The position numbers were made by a program, and so were the translations under genes. The notes below the pieces were generated by a model. It was not told the origin of the DNA, did no database searches, and saw only the letters and a program-made list of their open reading frames with translations. Source: Aplectana chamaeleonis (taxonomy: Eukaryota; Nematoda; Chromadorea; Rhabditida; Cosmocercidae). Taken from it: a DNA stretch of 64,000 nucleotides. Where the stretch lies: assembly GCA_029168955.1 (NCBI GenBank), contig JAPDOI010000891.1, positions 1 to 64,000 of the forward strand. The letters run 5' to 3'. Of this stretch, positions 22,984-33,159 are shown in pieces (within the stretch, counting starts at the first letter, position 1; each line of letters begins with the position of its first letter).

Positions 22984-23900
22984 TCACAAACGGCACATAA
23001 TTCCAATTCGCCAAATCCAATTTTGCCTACAATAATTGAAAAGTTCGCGACTTACCGGAAAAAAAATGTTTTTCACAATGCTCTTCATATCGACCTCCAC
23101 TTCTCTCGACTTTTCGAAAGCCCTATTAGTGCCACCCAGCGTTAGACCTGTCATATGAACAGAAAAGCAGTCAAGCATATGAACAACAAAGCAGTAGAAA
23201 ATTATCATCATGGAAAGCAACCGTCGTTGTGAACCCACTCACTCAGCGCGTAGCTGCGTGGAAGCTCAGTCATCTTTAGCACTCCGGCCTGGGTTCCGTG
23301 ATGACATTATTGTTTTAGTCCGAGACATCTGACTTCGCGTCCACATCATCAAGAATCGTTTGCTGGGTCGTTCAAAAGTTCGAGACGGATTACAGGCTGA
23401 ATACAAAATTTCAACAAATTTCCACCTTCTAGATGAAAATATGCCGAATAATCTCTTGAATTCACTCACAATCATGCAGTATCCAAAAATTGTGGGCACA
23501 TAACAGAGAATGGGAAGAAGTTACAAAACAGGCATAGCTGATTCTGAACGATTAAAAATTGAATAGAGCTGTGCAAAAAAGCAAGGATCTCTGTTGAGAG
23601 TATTCACGCTCCGTTATTCCAAGAGAACATTCGCTTGCAGTGATTGTGTATATCCTGCCAGATGTTTTCGACTTCACTGCTCAGTTTTTCCCCGACTTTA
23701 CCCGCTCCACTTTCAGTTTGCTCGGAGGCTCTTTTTTTACCTCTGCAGATCTTTTTTCTGTCGGTATCTTCCCTCCATTAAATAATAAGTATCCTGCGAA
23801 TGAGATTGCTAAGCTGAAGCTAAGGAATAGGATGAACTTGCCAAGGCAAAAGTGAACCACAAGGAAGATAGGCAGCTTACCGCAATCTCAGTTCTTGACA
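22984..23900 (-). other. Possible spliced gene(s), unresolved
   Basis: Two minus-strand pieces look exon-like but could not be joined. One starts with ATG at 23211 (MMIIFYCFVVHMLDC, a possible signal peptide) and runs to a good donor CCG|GTAAGT near 23057. Another near 23880-23690 reads FLVVHFCLGKFILFLSFSL then ISFAGYLLF, a possible membrane span, then a Lys/Pro/Glu-rich stretch and a stop. No family recognised. Confidence 0.25.
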
Positions 23901-25490
23901 AGTGTCTTCAACAATGTTCAAGAGAGTTTGCAGGGTTTTAATGATTTGACTGTTTGATGCTCTATCGAGAAACGTACACTTCAACGATCGGTGGAATCTT
24001 TTGTTGACTCATTCGGGCTCTTCATATTGTTATTACGTGCGCGAAGTGCCCACGAACACTTTCTAGGAAGTAGTTTTTGCGAAAATAGTATTCAAGGTTT
24101 GCCGCGGCTCCCGAGAGTGAGATGTGATTATGTGAAGCCTTACAATAAAGAACGAAACGCATCTGAACCATAGACTTTACGAAGTGGCGCAGAGCGCCGT
24201 CAGCGCTGCGTAGAGCTCGCCATTTCTCTGCGAGAGCTCTGGAAACATGTCAAAAATCTGTCGAGTACTGCACATTGAATGTGCCATGAGCATAATTGGT
24301 GGTCAGCAGTTAACGTAGCTTCAATAAAAATGGTGTCGAATGCATTTCGAAACGTTACACTGTTTTTTAAGGGATCGGTCAACAAAAAATGTATGACCAC
24401 GTAATCCAAATTATACACCGTTCAACGGTTCAAGACAAAGATACTAGAAGACATGCATGAGCGAAAAGGACATTGACACAATGCTAAACAATGAATGTAG
24501 GTGTGAAGTACAAATGTGAAGTAAGTGTTACGGAGAGAACTAATTCGAAAACGAGAGAGTGTATCACCAACGTAGTGGAAGGTTAACACTAAATTCAAAT
24601 ACCTATCAAAACGAGCATACACCTTACCAGGTAACCTCGCTAGCCATGTATAAGCTATCGGAATTCTTGGATGCTTCTTAGTCGATACGGACCCGCTCGT
24701 TCCAAATTGATCATTGGAATCTGTCTTTCGACCTCTTGAAAACGTCAAAAAGGAGTGTCAGAGGATTCATGCTATTGACGTGTCAGAACGTCTCCCTCCT
24801 TGAAAGGCGTCTTTCGCGACAATCATTTTCGGAGGGTTCTTGCACTAGTGTTGGGTGAGGAGGAACCTAGACACCCATTGTCAAAAGAGCGGGAGAAACT
24901 AGGCTTGGAAGGCAACAACTTCCTGTCAGGGGGGGGGGTCCTTCGAGGGGAAGCGATTGTCGTAAGCTTGATAGGTGGAGTCGCCTGAGAAGTAAGGGTA
25001 ATTAGGGTCACAAAAAGACGCACACGTATCATGTCCTTCATACCGGTCTCCTTACTGTCTTGCAGATACTCGTAGAGGCGCAGTCGAAGCGCCGGACCGA
25101 CACCCACGTCTGCTTTAACGCGGCTGTCACTACACTGAAACAGATGGATAGTCCATTCCATTTCTATACTCACTGAATAACAGACCTACCTTTACCTTGT
25201 GAACAGGCGTAGTTAAGACCCGGGAACGAATCAAGCCTCCGGATCGCCTCCTCTACGTGAACGAAGAAGACTCTGTATTGTGATCTGACCTCTATGTAAC
25301 CATACATGTTTAATCTTAACCAAAAGTCGCTTGGTTATGTTCACCTCAAAAACCGAAAGCTCCAGCAGAACAATGAGAAGAAGGATGCGATATTATTCAC
25401 AATTTTAAGTACAAACGCTATCCTAGAACACATCTATTGAAAGTGTTCAAAATTAAAAACTAGCATCATCGAAAAAAAATTTCATCGTCC
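23901..25490. other. Stretch without a supported gene
   Basis: A minor hairpin-rich spot lies near 24185-24240 (CGCAGAGCGCC...GCTGCG) and a G-run near 24930. No exon chain or transposon termini were found. Confidence 0.3.
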
Positions 25491-25499
25491 TTCCAGAAT

Positions 25500-27160
25500 A
25501 GAATACTTTTTAAAAGATTCTTTCAACTTTCTCCACGTTCTTTTCTACTCCGCCACGCTGCTTTTTTTTGTAGTTTTTTCCCCTTTTTGACAAGGCTTCT
25601 CAGGTGCTCTGCTTGCTCCTATCGGTAGCCATACGTGTTTCAGCAATAACACTAAAATCAGCGTATTAGTGAATATAGTAATAAGATAATAAAAAATTTT
25701 TATGAACCCTCACTTAGTACTCAACTCCATAACGTTGACTTCGGACATGATCAAACAATTCGGTCCTCTTAAAGTAGTTGACTATAACTTCGGGCCGATG
25801 GCGACAATTTTCTCAAAGACACGGATAATGCATCCAAAATTAAGTATATTTGATTGTATCAATAACGAAGAGAAAAGAAGAAAAATGTACCTTTTCATTT
25901 CTTTTGAGTTGACTAAGCTTGCCGATCATTTCACACAATCCCGATTCAGACTGAACAACCGACGATGCGTCTTGGATACTGGGCCTCACTTTTCATCCTT
26001 CTTCCGAAATTGAACCAAGTATTAGCTACAAGTACAGCTAACACAATAAGGAGCAAGGATACTATACCATCGACGTTTTCAATGAACAAACACGATTTCC
26101 GGCACACTTTTATGTACAATACAAAGAATGTAAAACAACAATGAATTTAACTCTCAGAATGTTGCTACCCATTTTCTACACGCTTTTGACTTCTCCTTGC
26201 TCTTCTTTCTGTAAAACTTCACTCCATTCTTGATCTTCAGATGGTTTGAGAGTTCCGTTCAGAGCGGAATGATTTACCGCAGTAACACTGAGAATCAATG
26301 TATCAGTAATCATAGTAATTCAAGAATGGTTAATTTTAATTCCAATGAAACTGCTGGAAATGAAAAACTATCCTTATTTTTGGTGTTCCAGAATTTGTTT
26401 CACAGTGCTTCCAAGATAGAGCACTTTTTTAGAGATTCCCTTCACTTTCTCGACATTCTTTTCCACTTCGCCACGCCGCTTTTCTCTAAAGTTTTTTTTT
26501 CCTTTTTGATATTGGCTTCTCAGGTGCTTTGATAGCTCCGTTCGTTAGCCGTGCGTGCTTCAGCAAGTACACTAAAATCAGTGTATTAGTGATATAGTGA
26601 TTAGATAATAGTGTATTTCCATGAACCCTTACTTAGTAGTCAACTCCATAATGCTGACTTTGGACACGGTCAATCAACTCGGTCCTCTTTAAGTAGCCGA
26701 CTTTACCTTCGAGTCGATGACGAGAATTTTCTCGCGGACACGGATAACGCATCCAAAGACAAGTATATTCGTTTGTACCGATAACGCAGTGAAGAAAAGA
26801 AAAATTTACCTTTTCGTTATTTTTGAGACGACTGAGCTTGCCAATCATTTCTTACATTCCGAGTCTGAGTGAATTGCCGGCGATGCGTCATTATGAATGA
26901 TGAGCCTCGCTTTTCATCCTTCTTCCGCAATGGAATCAAGCATGAGACACAAGTAGATACAGCTAGCACTATGAGGTACAAGCATGCGATACTATCGACG
27001 TTTTCCATAAACGAACACGATTTTCGTCACACATTTGTGAACAATATTAAAAATCTAAAAACAATGAACAATAAGTGTCACTCCCGGAGTGCTTCTATTT
27101 CAGCAATTTTTTTGACTTCTCAGTGTTTTTCTTCGTGTGATACCTCACTTCATTCCTCCT
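25500..27160 (-). repeat. Tandem pair of an unrecognised gene-like unit
   Basis: 25500-26260 and 26410-27160 are collinear copies about 920 bp apart (for example atgaaccctcacttagta at 25701 and atgaacccttacttagta at 26620). The minus-strand frame starts MENVD in both. In the right copy (27008-26817) it runs through a hydrophobic segment (IACLYLIVLAV) to a Lys/Arg-rich part. A second shared block (KNVEKVKGISKKVLYLGST in the right copy, about 26475-26400) is broken by a stop in the left copy. The family is unknown to me; it may be a small membrane-anchored protein. Confidence 0.45.
26817..27008 (-). CDS. Hypothetical short protein with N-terminal hydrophobic segment
   Basis: ATG at 27008 opens a 63-codon frame with a hydrophobic stretch at residues 8-26, then charged residues (RKKDEKRG). 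Conservation of start, hydrophobic segment and spacing in the left tandem copy (with stops) suggests it was once coding; it may be only the first exon of a longer gene. No domain recognised, no function proposed. Confidence 0.3.
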   Translation of the reverse strand: MENVDSIACLYLIVLAVSTCVSCLIPLRKKDEKRGSSFIMTHRRQFTQTRNVRNDWQAQSSQK

Positions 27161-27770
27161 TCAAACAAGACAATCTGGCAGCACGATTGCTATAGGTTTT
27201 CTACACTGGACGCAAACAAGCTGCCTCAAAAAGTACTCTTGCCTAGTCGTAAAAGAACCGCGTTTATTTTCTTATTGGACGACAATTAGTTTGATTTCTT
27301 CAAGCCTGACGAGTCTTATCCTAATGATCTTTCTCTTCTTTTTCCAACAGCTGTATTAGTTCGGCATCGCTAAAGCGATTCCGCACTTATACAGTTTTTG
27401 GAAGAATTCGATCTGGCAAAAACGTGGATCATAGCTTTGAAAATGAAGATGATATCAAAGTTTGTGGAAGTCACAATTCGATAGAGATTCAATGCCTAAG
27501 TTTTCGTAGCTGTGGTCCAAGATTTTAATACACACGAATTCTATTATAGGGAAGTCAAAAAATTAGGTCGAAAAACAGGTCTGAGAGTAGGTAGTACACT
27601 CCTAACAAGATTACATCTAAAATTAAGGCCGGAGAATTAAAAGTAAATGTACTTTTAAAAAAGAAAATACTGTAATTAAGCAGTTACGGAAATCTAACGC
27701 CTAAAAGCACAGGAACAGCGAGAAGTGGTAACGTGATGAAAAAGCGAGATTGCGAAATGAAGCAATGATT

Positions 27771-27891
27771 GCATGCGACTTGGCGATCACGTGATACGTG
27801 ATCGATACGTGACGAAACCGTGGCCGCGCTGTTTGCGGCCACGGTTGCGTCACGGATCGATCACGTGTTATGTGATCGCCAAGTCGCATGC
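27771..27891. repeat. Near-perfect palindrome, hairpin 1
   Basis: GCATGCGACTTGGCGATCAC at the left equals the complement of GTGATCGCCAAGTCGCATGC at the right. Pairing continues inward with few mismatches to a CCGTGGCCGC/GCGGCCACGG stem. It has 121 bp with almost no loop. Compare the adjacent hairpin at 27889-27970. Confidence 0.85.
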
Positions 27892-27970
27892 AAGTGCAGC
27901 TGGCCAAGCGGAAGTCGAATGCAGCGCGGTCGCTGCGCATTCGACTTACTCTTGGCCAGCTTCACTTGCA
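27889..27970. repeat. Near-perfect palindrome, hairpin 2
   Basis: TGCAAGTGCAGCTGGCCAAG is mirrored by CTTGGCCAGCTTCACTTGCA, with an inner AAGTCGAATGCAGCG/CGCTGCGCATTCGACTT pair around a 4-nt centre. It shares three bases with hairpin 1, so the two stems are back to back. Confidence 0.85.
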
Positions 27971-28089
27971 GCCTTATGACGTCTTGCCAGCCGATCTTGC
28001 AGGCAACTGGCCTTTGACGGGTTTGTGATGAAAGTATCTGCCACAAAAGCACCCCTAGTCAGTACAACTAATAGTAAATTCTATGGAAT

Positions 28090-28172
28090 GATGATCTACT
28101 CCAGTACGGTCTAAATGAAGGGTTTTACAGACATCCACATGTTCCAACGAATGGATACGTCCGCATAAAAGG
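28090..28172 (+). promoter_or_regulatory. Upstream module and TATA-like box of a dead CAP copy
   Basis: CTACTCCAGTACGGTCT...TTTTACAGACATCCACATG is followed by CGTCCGCATAAAAGG (28158-28172), 33 bp before the mutated start at 28205. It matches the gene A module almost base for base, including the following GTCTTGGACAGCT. Confidence 0.55.
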
Positions 28173-28204
28173 TCTTGGACAGCTGATCAGAACATTACTT
28201 CACA

Positions 28205-28390
28205 ATCACTCCCACAACAACAGTTCTGCTTATGATATGTCCCCTGCTGGCTTTTAAAATTATTATATGTACGCTTTCCTTCTTTGCATTGCAGATGATA
28301 TCGCTACACTCCGATCCAGTTGTTCCTAGTGACCCCTGAAGTGGTCATCATAATCTTTGCTGGGATTTGTCTCTTAGTACTCAGCTGTGT
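28205..28390 (+). pseudogene. CAP-like pseudogene, 5' fragment (exons 1-2)
   Basis: Exon 1 (28205-28234) aligns with exon 1 of gene A, but the start codon is ATC instead of ATG and the donor GT has become AT. Exon 2 (28295-28328) is still 34 nt with acceptor CAG and donor GTGACC. About 60 bp further the homology stops at about 28390, where the truncated minus-strand copy begins. Exons 3-7 are missing. Confidence 0.7.
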
Positions 28391-29166
28391 CCTTCTTTGA
28401 CCAACCATTCCAGCACTGCTTGTGTCTCAAAAAAATCAATGTCACTGTCACCGTGAATAATCCTGGATATGCAGAGTTGAGAAGAACTACTTTTCAAAGA
28501 ATGAAAGAATCCAAAATTACTTCATGAAATAATTCACACCGTATTCCTCCGGGATCGGATGCTTTCCCAGCAGAAATTCTCTGGCAATATCCATCAATTT
28601 ATAGCTGTTGAACTGAAAACAGGTCCAGTATCATCTTTCATCGATCTTCAAAAGGGTGCAAAGAAGTGATTACAACAATTCAACAAAGATCTCAAGAAAT
28701 AGGTAAGCACGATGAAAATATTCCCCGTGAAATTCCCAGAAGCTTTGCGGCATACTGTTGTCAACGTGCACAGCGTTCTCACAAAAAAACACTTATTACT
28801 ATTGTTTAGCAAAAACTCACCAGATAGTACATTTCATTTGATGGTTCATAATCTGATCCATATTCACCCAATGCCAATTCGCTGCGAACCTCGTTGTGAA
28901 CTCTTGTAAAATGATTCGAAACTGTGAGGTCCGAATCTCGAAAACCTAGGTCCATTTTAGCACCTACAAAAGGTGAATTTCGGCAAGGCATTGATTCGGG
29001 TTTGCTCGGTGGGATTTTCTATGATTTCGAACACCTACTCGCCGCAACTTTATTGTAGTGCAAATACAAAATCTGAAAAAAGAAGGGATGACGTAGGGTA
29101 TCTAGTAACATGGACAGTTTATGGACATACACCTACCGGAATTAGGAGAACCGCAGAACTACGCAT
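28391..29166 (-). pseudogene. CAP-like gene truncated in exon 5
   Basis: Exons 29166-29137, 29072-29039, 28963-28821, 28612-28521 and 28462-28391 follow the family plan and are intact in frame: leader MRSSAVLLIP, then HFTRVHNEVRSELALGEYG, PSNEMYYL, FNSYKLM, EYGVNYF and QAVLEWLVKEG. It is the closest relative of gene B, with the same 92-nt exon 4. Exon 5 breaks off about 13 nt early, followed by a stop, and exons 6-7 with the conserved cysteines are absent. Without them the fold lacks its disulfides, so I call it a pseudogene. A short secreted product cannot be excluded. Confidence 0.7.
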
Positions 29167-29244
29167 TGTGTAGCAATCTATTTAAGAGTTAAGTAAGACG
29201 TTTTAGGGTACAGACCGTTCCTGTCTGCGTACTCTGCCATATCA

Positions 29245-29296
29245 CGTGAATTCCTGGAAAACACAAGTTCGATCATACAAACAGTATGCAATCAAC
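29245..29296 (-). promoter_or_regulatory. Upstream module of truncated CAP copy
   Basis: On the minus strand: GTTGATTGCATACTGTTTG, then ATGATCGAACTTGTGTTTTCC and TTCACGTG. It ends about 80 bp before the ATG at 29166, in the same position as at gene B. Confidence 0.45.
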
Positions 29297-29774
29297 ACTT
29301 ATCCAATTGATTTCAATTGCCCCAGCACTGACATAGGAAACTTTCGTAACCGCTAAAGCCGTCGTCAACACGTGTGAGCCTTAACTTCAAGCATCGTGCC
29401 AGTACGATGCATTTCCATTCCCATGGAGATATGAGGCGCATACTTTCCAACTTGTCTTAGAGCACTATGATACTCTAGTGGGACGCTGCATAAATGACAA
29501 TACAAACGCCACGATCGGTAATCTAGTCCTCCTATGGCTTCTGAAAAGGGACTCTTGTACCAGGCAAAGCTGCGCCAAGTGGCTAATGCGCCGGTTTGTG
29601 TACCCGGAATGGCACGTATCCTCTGGTTCCGAGCCAGATTTGCTCTGTTCCCTGGCGCGCTTGTGCGGAGCGAGGGTAGAGGCAGTGAGAAAGTGTGGGG
29701 TGAAGGAGAGCACGCGCGCAGACGCACGCGATGAACGTAAATAAATCAAACTCGCAAACATAGGATACTAACTC

Positions 29775-29809
29775 ACTTACTTACTTACCTACTTACTTAC
29801 TTACTTACT
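29775..29809. repeat. (TTAC)n microsatellite
   Basis: About eight tandem TTAC units with one interruption (ACCTAC). Confidence 0.9.
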
Positions 29810-29856
29810 GCGATTAGTGCGATCCGTGTCGACTGTATCTACAATTCATGAATGCA

Positions 29857-30087
29857 ATTGCGTTCAGTCCGCAAAGTAAGCGCTGATTGCAGAAGCGTGT
29901 TGCGGCGCGGTTTCAAAATCCTCAGGCAGGGACGCCAGACCACCAGAGCGGTTTTCCCTCTTTATGCCGCCAAGAAAAAAATGCGAAAACCGCCCGTGTC
30001 ATCCAACATCCCTGTCCAAGGATCTCGAAACCGCGCTGCAACACGCCTTCGCAATCAGCGTGCATTTTGTGGACTGAACGCGATTGC
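29857..30087. repeat. Foldback element
   Basis: ATTGCGTTCAGTCCGCAAA and GCGCTGATTGC..AAGCGTGTTGC at the left are mirrored by GCAACACGCCTTCGCAATCAGCG and TTGTGGACTGAACGCGATT at the right. It has 231 bp and is non-coding, upstream of gene E. Confidence 0.7.
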
Positions 30088-30431
30088 TCAACTAGATGAC
30101 CTGTACTTGCGGTGATGCTACAGGTGAAACACCTCGTTGTTGCTTTGAACACGTTTTTCTTTTTACAGATTTATTGAAATGCCTCATTGCCGTGGACACG
30201 CGCGAAAGAGGCAATTGTTTCGTCATTCCCGTCCCCTCAGAGTATAAATTGGCTCGAACGCTAGTTGTTCACCATCACCTGTGCGTGCTCTCGAGAACTG
30301 GGAACATTTCTGTGGATAGGAACTTTTCTGTCGCAGAATTCATGAAGATGTGGAGAATGCCGGTCGATGCCAATATTAACTGTCGTGCAAACAGCCTCTG
30401 TCAGTACTCTGGCAATCAAGTGTATTGATAT

Positions 30432-30550
30432 GAAGGTTAGCTTGACTACTGTCTACATGATCGACCTTGTGTTTTCCAGACTTCCACGTGTTGTAGCAAC
30501 ACGGTGTACTCGAAATCGTCCATAAGCCTAGAAGGTCCGCTAGACATCAG
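30432..30550 (+). promoter_or_regulatory. Upstream module of CAP gene E
   Basis: GAAGGTTAGCTTGACTACTG, then ATGATCGACCTTGTGTTTTCC and GACTTCCACGTG (30431-30491), then a degenerate box GTCCATAAGCCTAGAAGG (30518-30535), 33 bp before the ATG. It keeps the family layout, but the TATA-like core is weaker than in genes A and G. Confidence 0.45.
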
Positions 30551-30568
30551 ATCATCTTTCGATTACAT

Positions 30569-32117
30569 ATGAATTGTCCTACAATAATCCTGCTCACGGT
30601 AAGTTCTTTGCGAGCTACTGAGCCTGTTTTCTTCAATCTTTTTTGTCTAAGGTATCATGCCTACACTTTAATGGAGCTTCGGCTAGTGAGTGGCATTAAT
30701 GTTTTTTCAAACACATTACAGCACCATTCCAGACTAGAAAACGTGTTAAGGCGCTCTGCTAGCCTCGAGTCTTCAAAGTCTTGACTTCGAAATTTCGAAT
30801 CTTTTTACCCAGCTCCACAACTATATTCGCAGTAGAGTGGCACTGGGTAAGTATGGTCCCCACATTGGACCATCCAGTGAAATGTACAGAGTGGTGGGTT
30901 TTAATGAAAATGCTTCAAAGTTTTGTAGTTGTCTGTAGAGATAGTATCAAAGTCTTATGTTGGTCCAGCCTCGGAATTAACGTTGCATGTTTTAGTCGGG
31001 GAGGGCCTGCCCAACCTTGCCAAATGTTTGATCCTATTTCTCTCGAGTCAGCGTCTCGAGTGAGCGAAAAATACGTGGAGCAAGTGTGCCCTTCTCGAAT
31101 ATACTGAAAAGAAGACCGAGCACCCCACTTAGTTTAGGGAACCAAGAACTCTGCTCCGGGCTGCGCAGCTTTTAGCATGTTTCCCTGTCGCGGGGCCATT
31201 GACACGCGGGGTGGTGGATGAATTGTCACTGAATCCCAAAAACTCCCAGAAACTGTCAGTCGTCCCCCAGAAAACACTCTTTTGTGACGAGAAAGTATAA
31301 TAGTCTTGAGAGTTTCGTATTTTTTCTTCAAAAAATAGTTTGCACGTCAGGAGAGAAGTACCACAAGCACGGCAAGAGGAGGGGACAAAGATCAGTGCCG
31401 TTTCGTCACATAATTGACCCAGTTTCCATAGAAGGAAAACTCTAGACTTTCGGTTGTGCTCACTAGAGCACGAATTTCTTATTGTTTTCAGTTGAACAGT
31501 CGTGAACTGATGATTTGGGCTAGAGTATACCTGCTCAGCTGTGGGACAGGGCTGATTCCAACGAACTACGGCATCAACAATTTCGTGAAGTGATATTGAG
31601 TATTTTGATGCAGTTAAGATTTTGTGGAATTAGATCCATATTCAGGTTTTTTTACATGGACAGCAATATCACATCGTATGTGGAGCTAGCCGTGGACAAG
31701 TGGTTCCACGACAAAAATTCCTTGAACCAGGTTCTATTGCATTCATCTCTAAGAGTTGTATAATGGTGTGAGATAGTTACAGTTTAGATGATTCTCCACC
31801 ACAATTTAGCTATCGGATGTTATCACCATATCTCCAGAATGACGTACTACCACATGGGTTGGAAGCTTGAACTACTTTGCATCTACGAACAAAGGTTCGA
31901 TAGCAGTGATTGAGTTTTTCCCACTTTCTAGAATTCATTTTGAGAGCTAAGGAAGGTGTTTGGTTATAGATATAAAAGAGGAACAACTCCAATAATCCTG
32001 GGAACTTCATGCAAGGACAGACAAGATGGTGGCTGCAAACATAATTCGATTCCTTCTTGGTGCGACCACGAGACTGGTCTTTGTACCTTGTATTATGGCT
32101 TTGATGATAGTCTCTAG
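30569..32117 (+). CDS. Divergent CAP (SCP/TAPS, ASP-like) secreted protein, gene E
   Basis: Exons 30569-30598, 30652-30685, 30751-30893, 31492-31589, 31646-31730, 31788-31894 and 31970-32117 join in phase with GT/AG junctions to 214 codons plus TAG. The leader is MNCPTIILLT followed by a hydrophobic exon 2. Exon 3 has LFTQLHNYIRSRVALGKYG and PSSEMY. Exon 4 has LNSRELM and YGINNF. Exon 5 has LAVDKWF. Exon 6 has IGCYHH and LLCIYEQ. Exon 7 has GTSCKD, GCKH, SWCD and GLC. It carries one extra cysteine in exon 4 relative to the other copies. This is the most compact intact copy, with only intron 3 longer than 80 bp. CAP assignment and secretion are inferred from motifs; the molecular target is unknown. 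Confidence 0.72.
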
Positions 32118-32971
32118 CAGTAACATCCTACCTTTACGAGATTTCCGAACCTTGATTTATGAAGATTCGTCTTCCATACTTGCAATGAATATGGTGTATA
32201 TTACTGTGAGAGGAAATTTCAGTTGAGCAGTCTTAAATAATGGATGAGTCTTCGACGCCTCGCACTTCCTCGAAATCTTCATACACTATTAAGTGCAGCT
32301 CCACGGCCATGCGTTTGCTGGTTAAGAGTCGTCTCTTACATCTCGATCCGAATGCGGGTAAAGTGGAAAGTGTTACGTACAGCAAGATATTCTGAGAAAA
32401 ACTGTACCGAGTGACAAAATCGTTCAGGATGTGATGGACTTCTTCAGCCCGCTCTTTGGGGCAACAAAATTACCGCCATTAAAGTTTCTTGCAAGTACTC
32501 GTACTAACAAGCAACCCTACCTCTTACCTTCTCCCCATCGGCCACAAAATGTGTGATACCAAAGGTTCAGGATCTGGGCGACTAAGTTTGAATTCGTCCA
32601 TAAGTCCATTTTAGGTAGCGTTGTGGGTCTCTTCAGAAAGTGGATCGTGCGCGGTATGGTAGCAGTGACTACCACAGTCTAAACATGCGTCGGATTTGCT
32701 AAACTCGATTTCCTGAAGTACGGCATAAGCATATCTGGCAACTCGAGAGCCTGTGGCCTGACAGGGTGGCTCGTGTTCCCGAATTGGTCCATCTTAGAGT
32801 CGGGCGCTTATAATTCGACTCGATCTCTTGCCATTCCAACTGCAGCTGCTGTCCTAGGGATTTTAAAAGCTCATGCAGCATTTTCATTTAGGAACGTTCC
32901 CTCTTGTATCTCTATACAGGGAGTCACGCGTTCAAAATTGCTATAGGCAAGTCGGTGGAACCATAACTATA
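32118..32971. other. Stretch without a supported gene
   Basis: It lies between gene E and the mariner relic. The 62-codon frame at 32699-32887 (-) has no recognised domain. Its starting codons lie where the minus-strand promoter module at 34.9 kb would point if the mariner insertion were removed, but its sequence is not CAP-like. Confidence 0.3.
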
Positions 32972-33159
32972 CCAGGTTGTTCAATAAGATTTGTCTTTCG
33001 ATAAGAGAGGGCATTGCTACTAGCCCAGATTTTTTTTGTTCTGTTGGTACACTCTTCAAATGAACGTATGTGAAGTTTCATTTCAATCTGTCAATTCATT
33101 CTTTGTTTACGAGCCATTTAGTGTCGCCGTATCACAGCAATTTAAAAAATTGAATTTCG

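Noticed and set aside
29365..29761. Overlapping frames of 90-120 codons near the microsatellite
   Set aside because: Strong on both strands at once and in a GC-rich patch; no domain or splice context.
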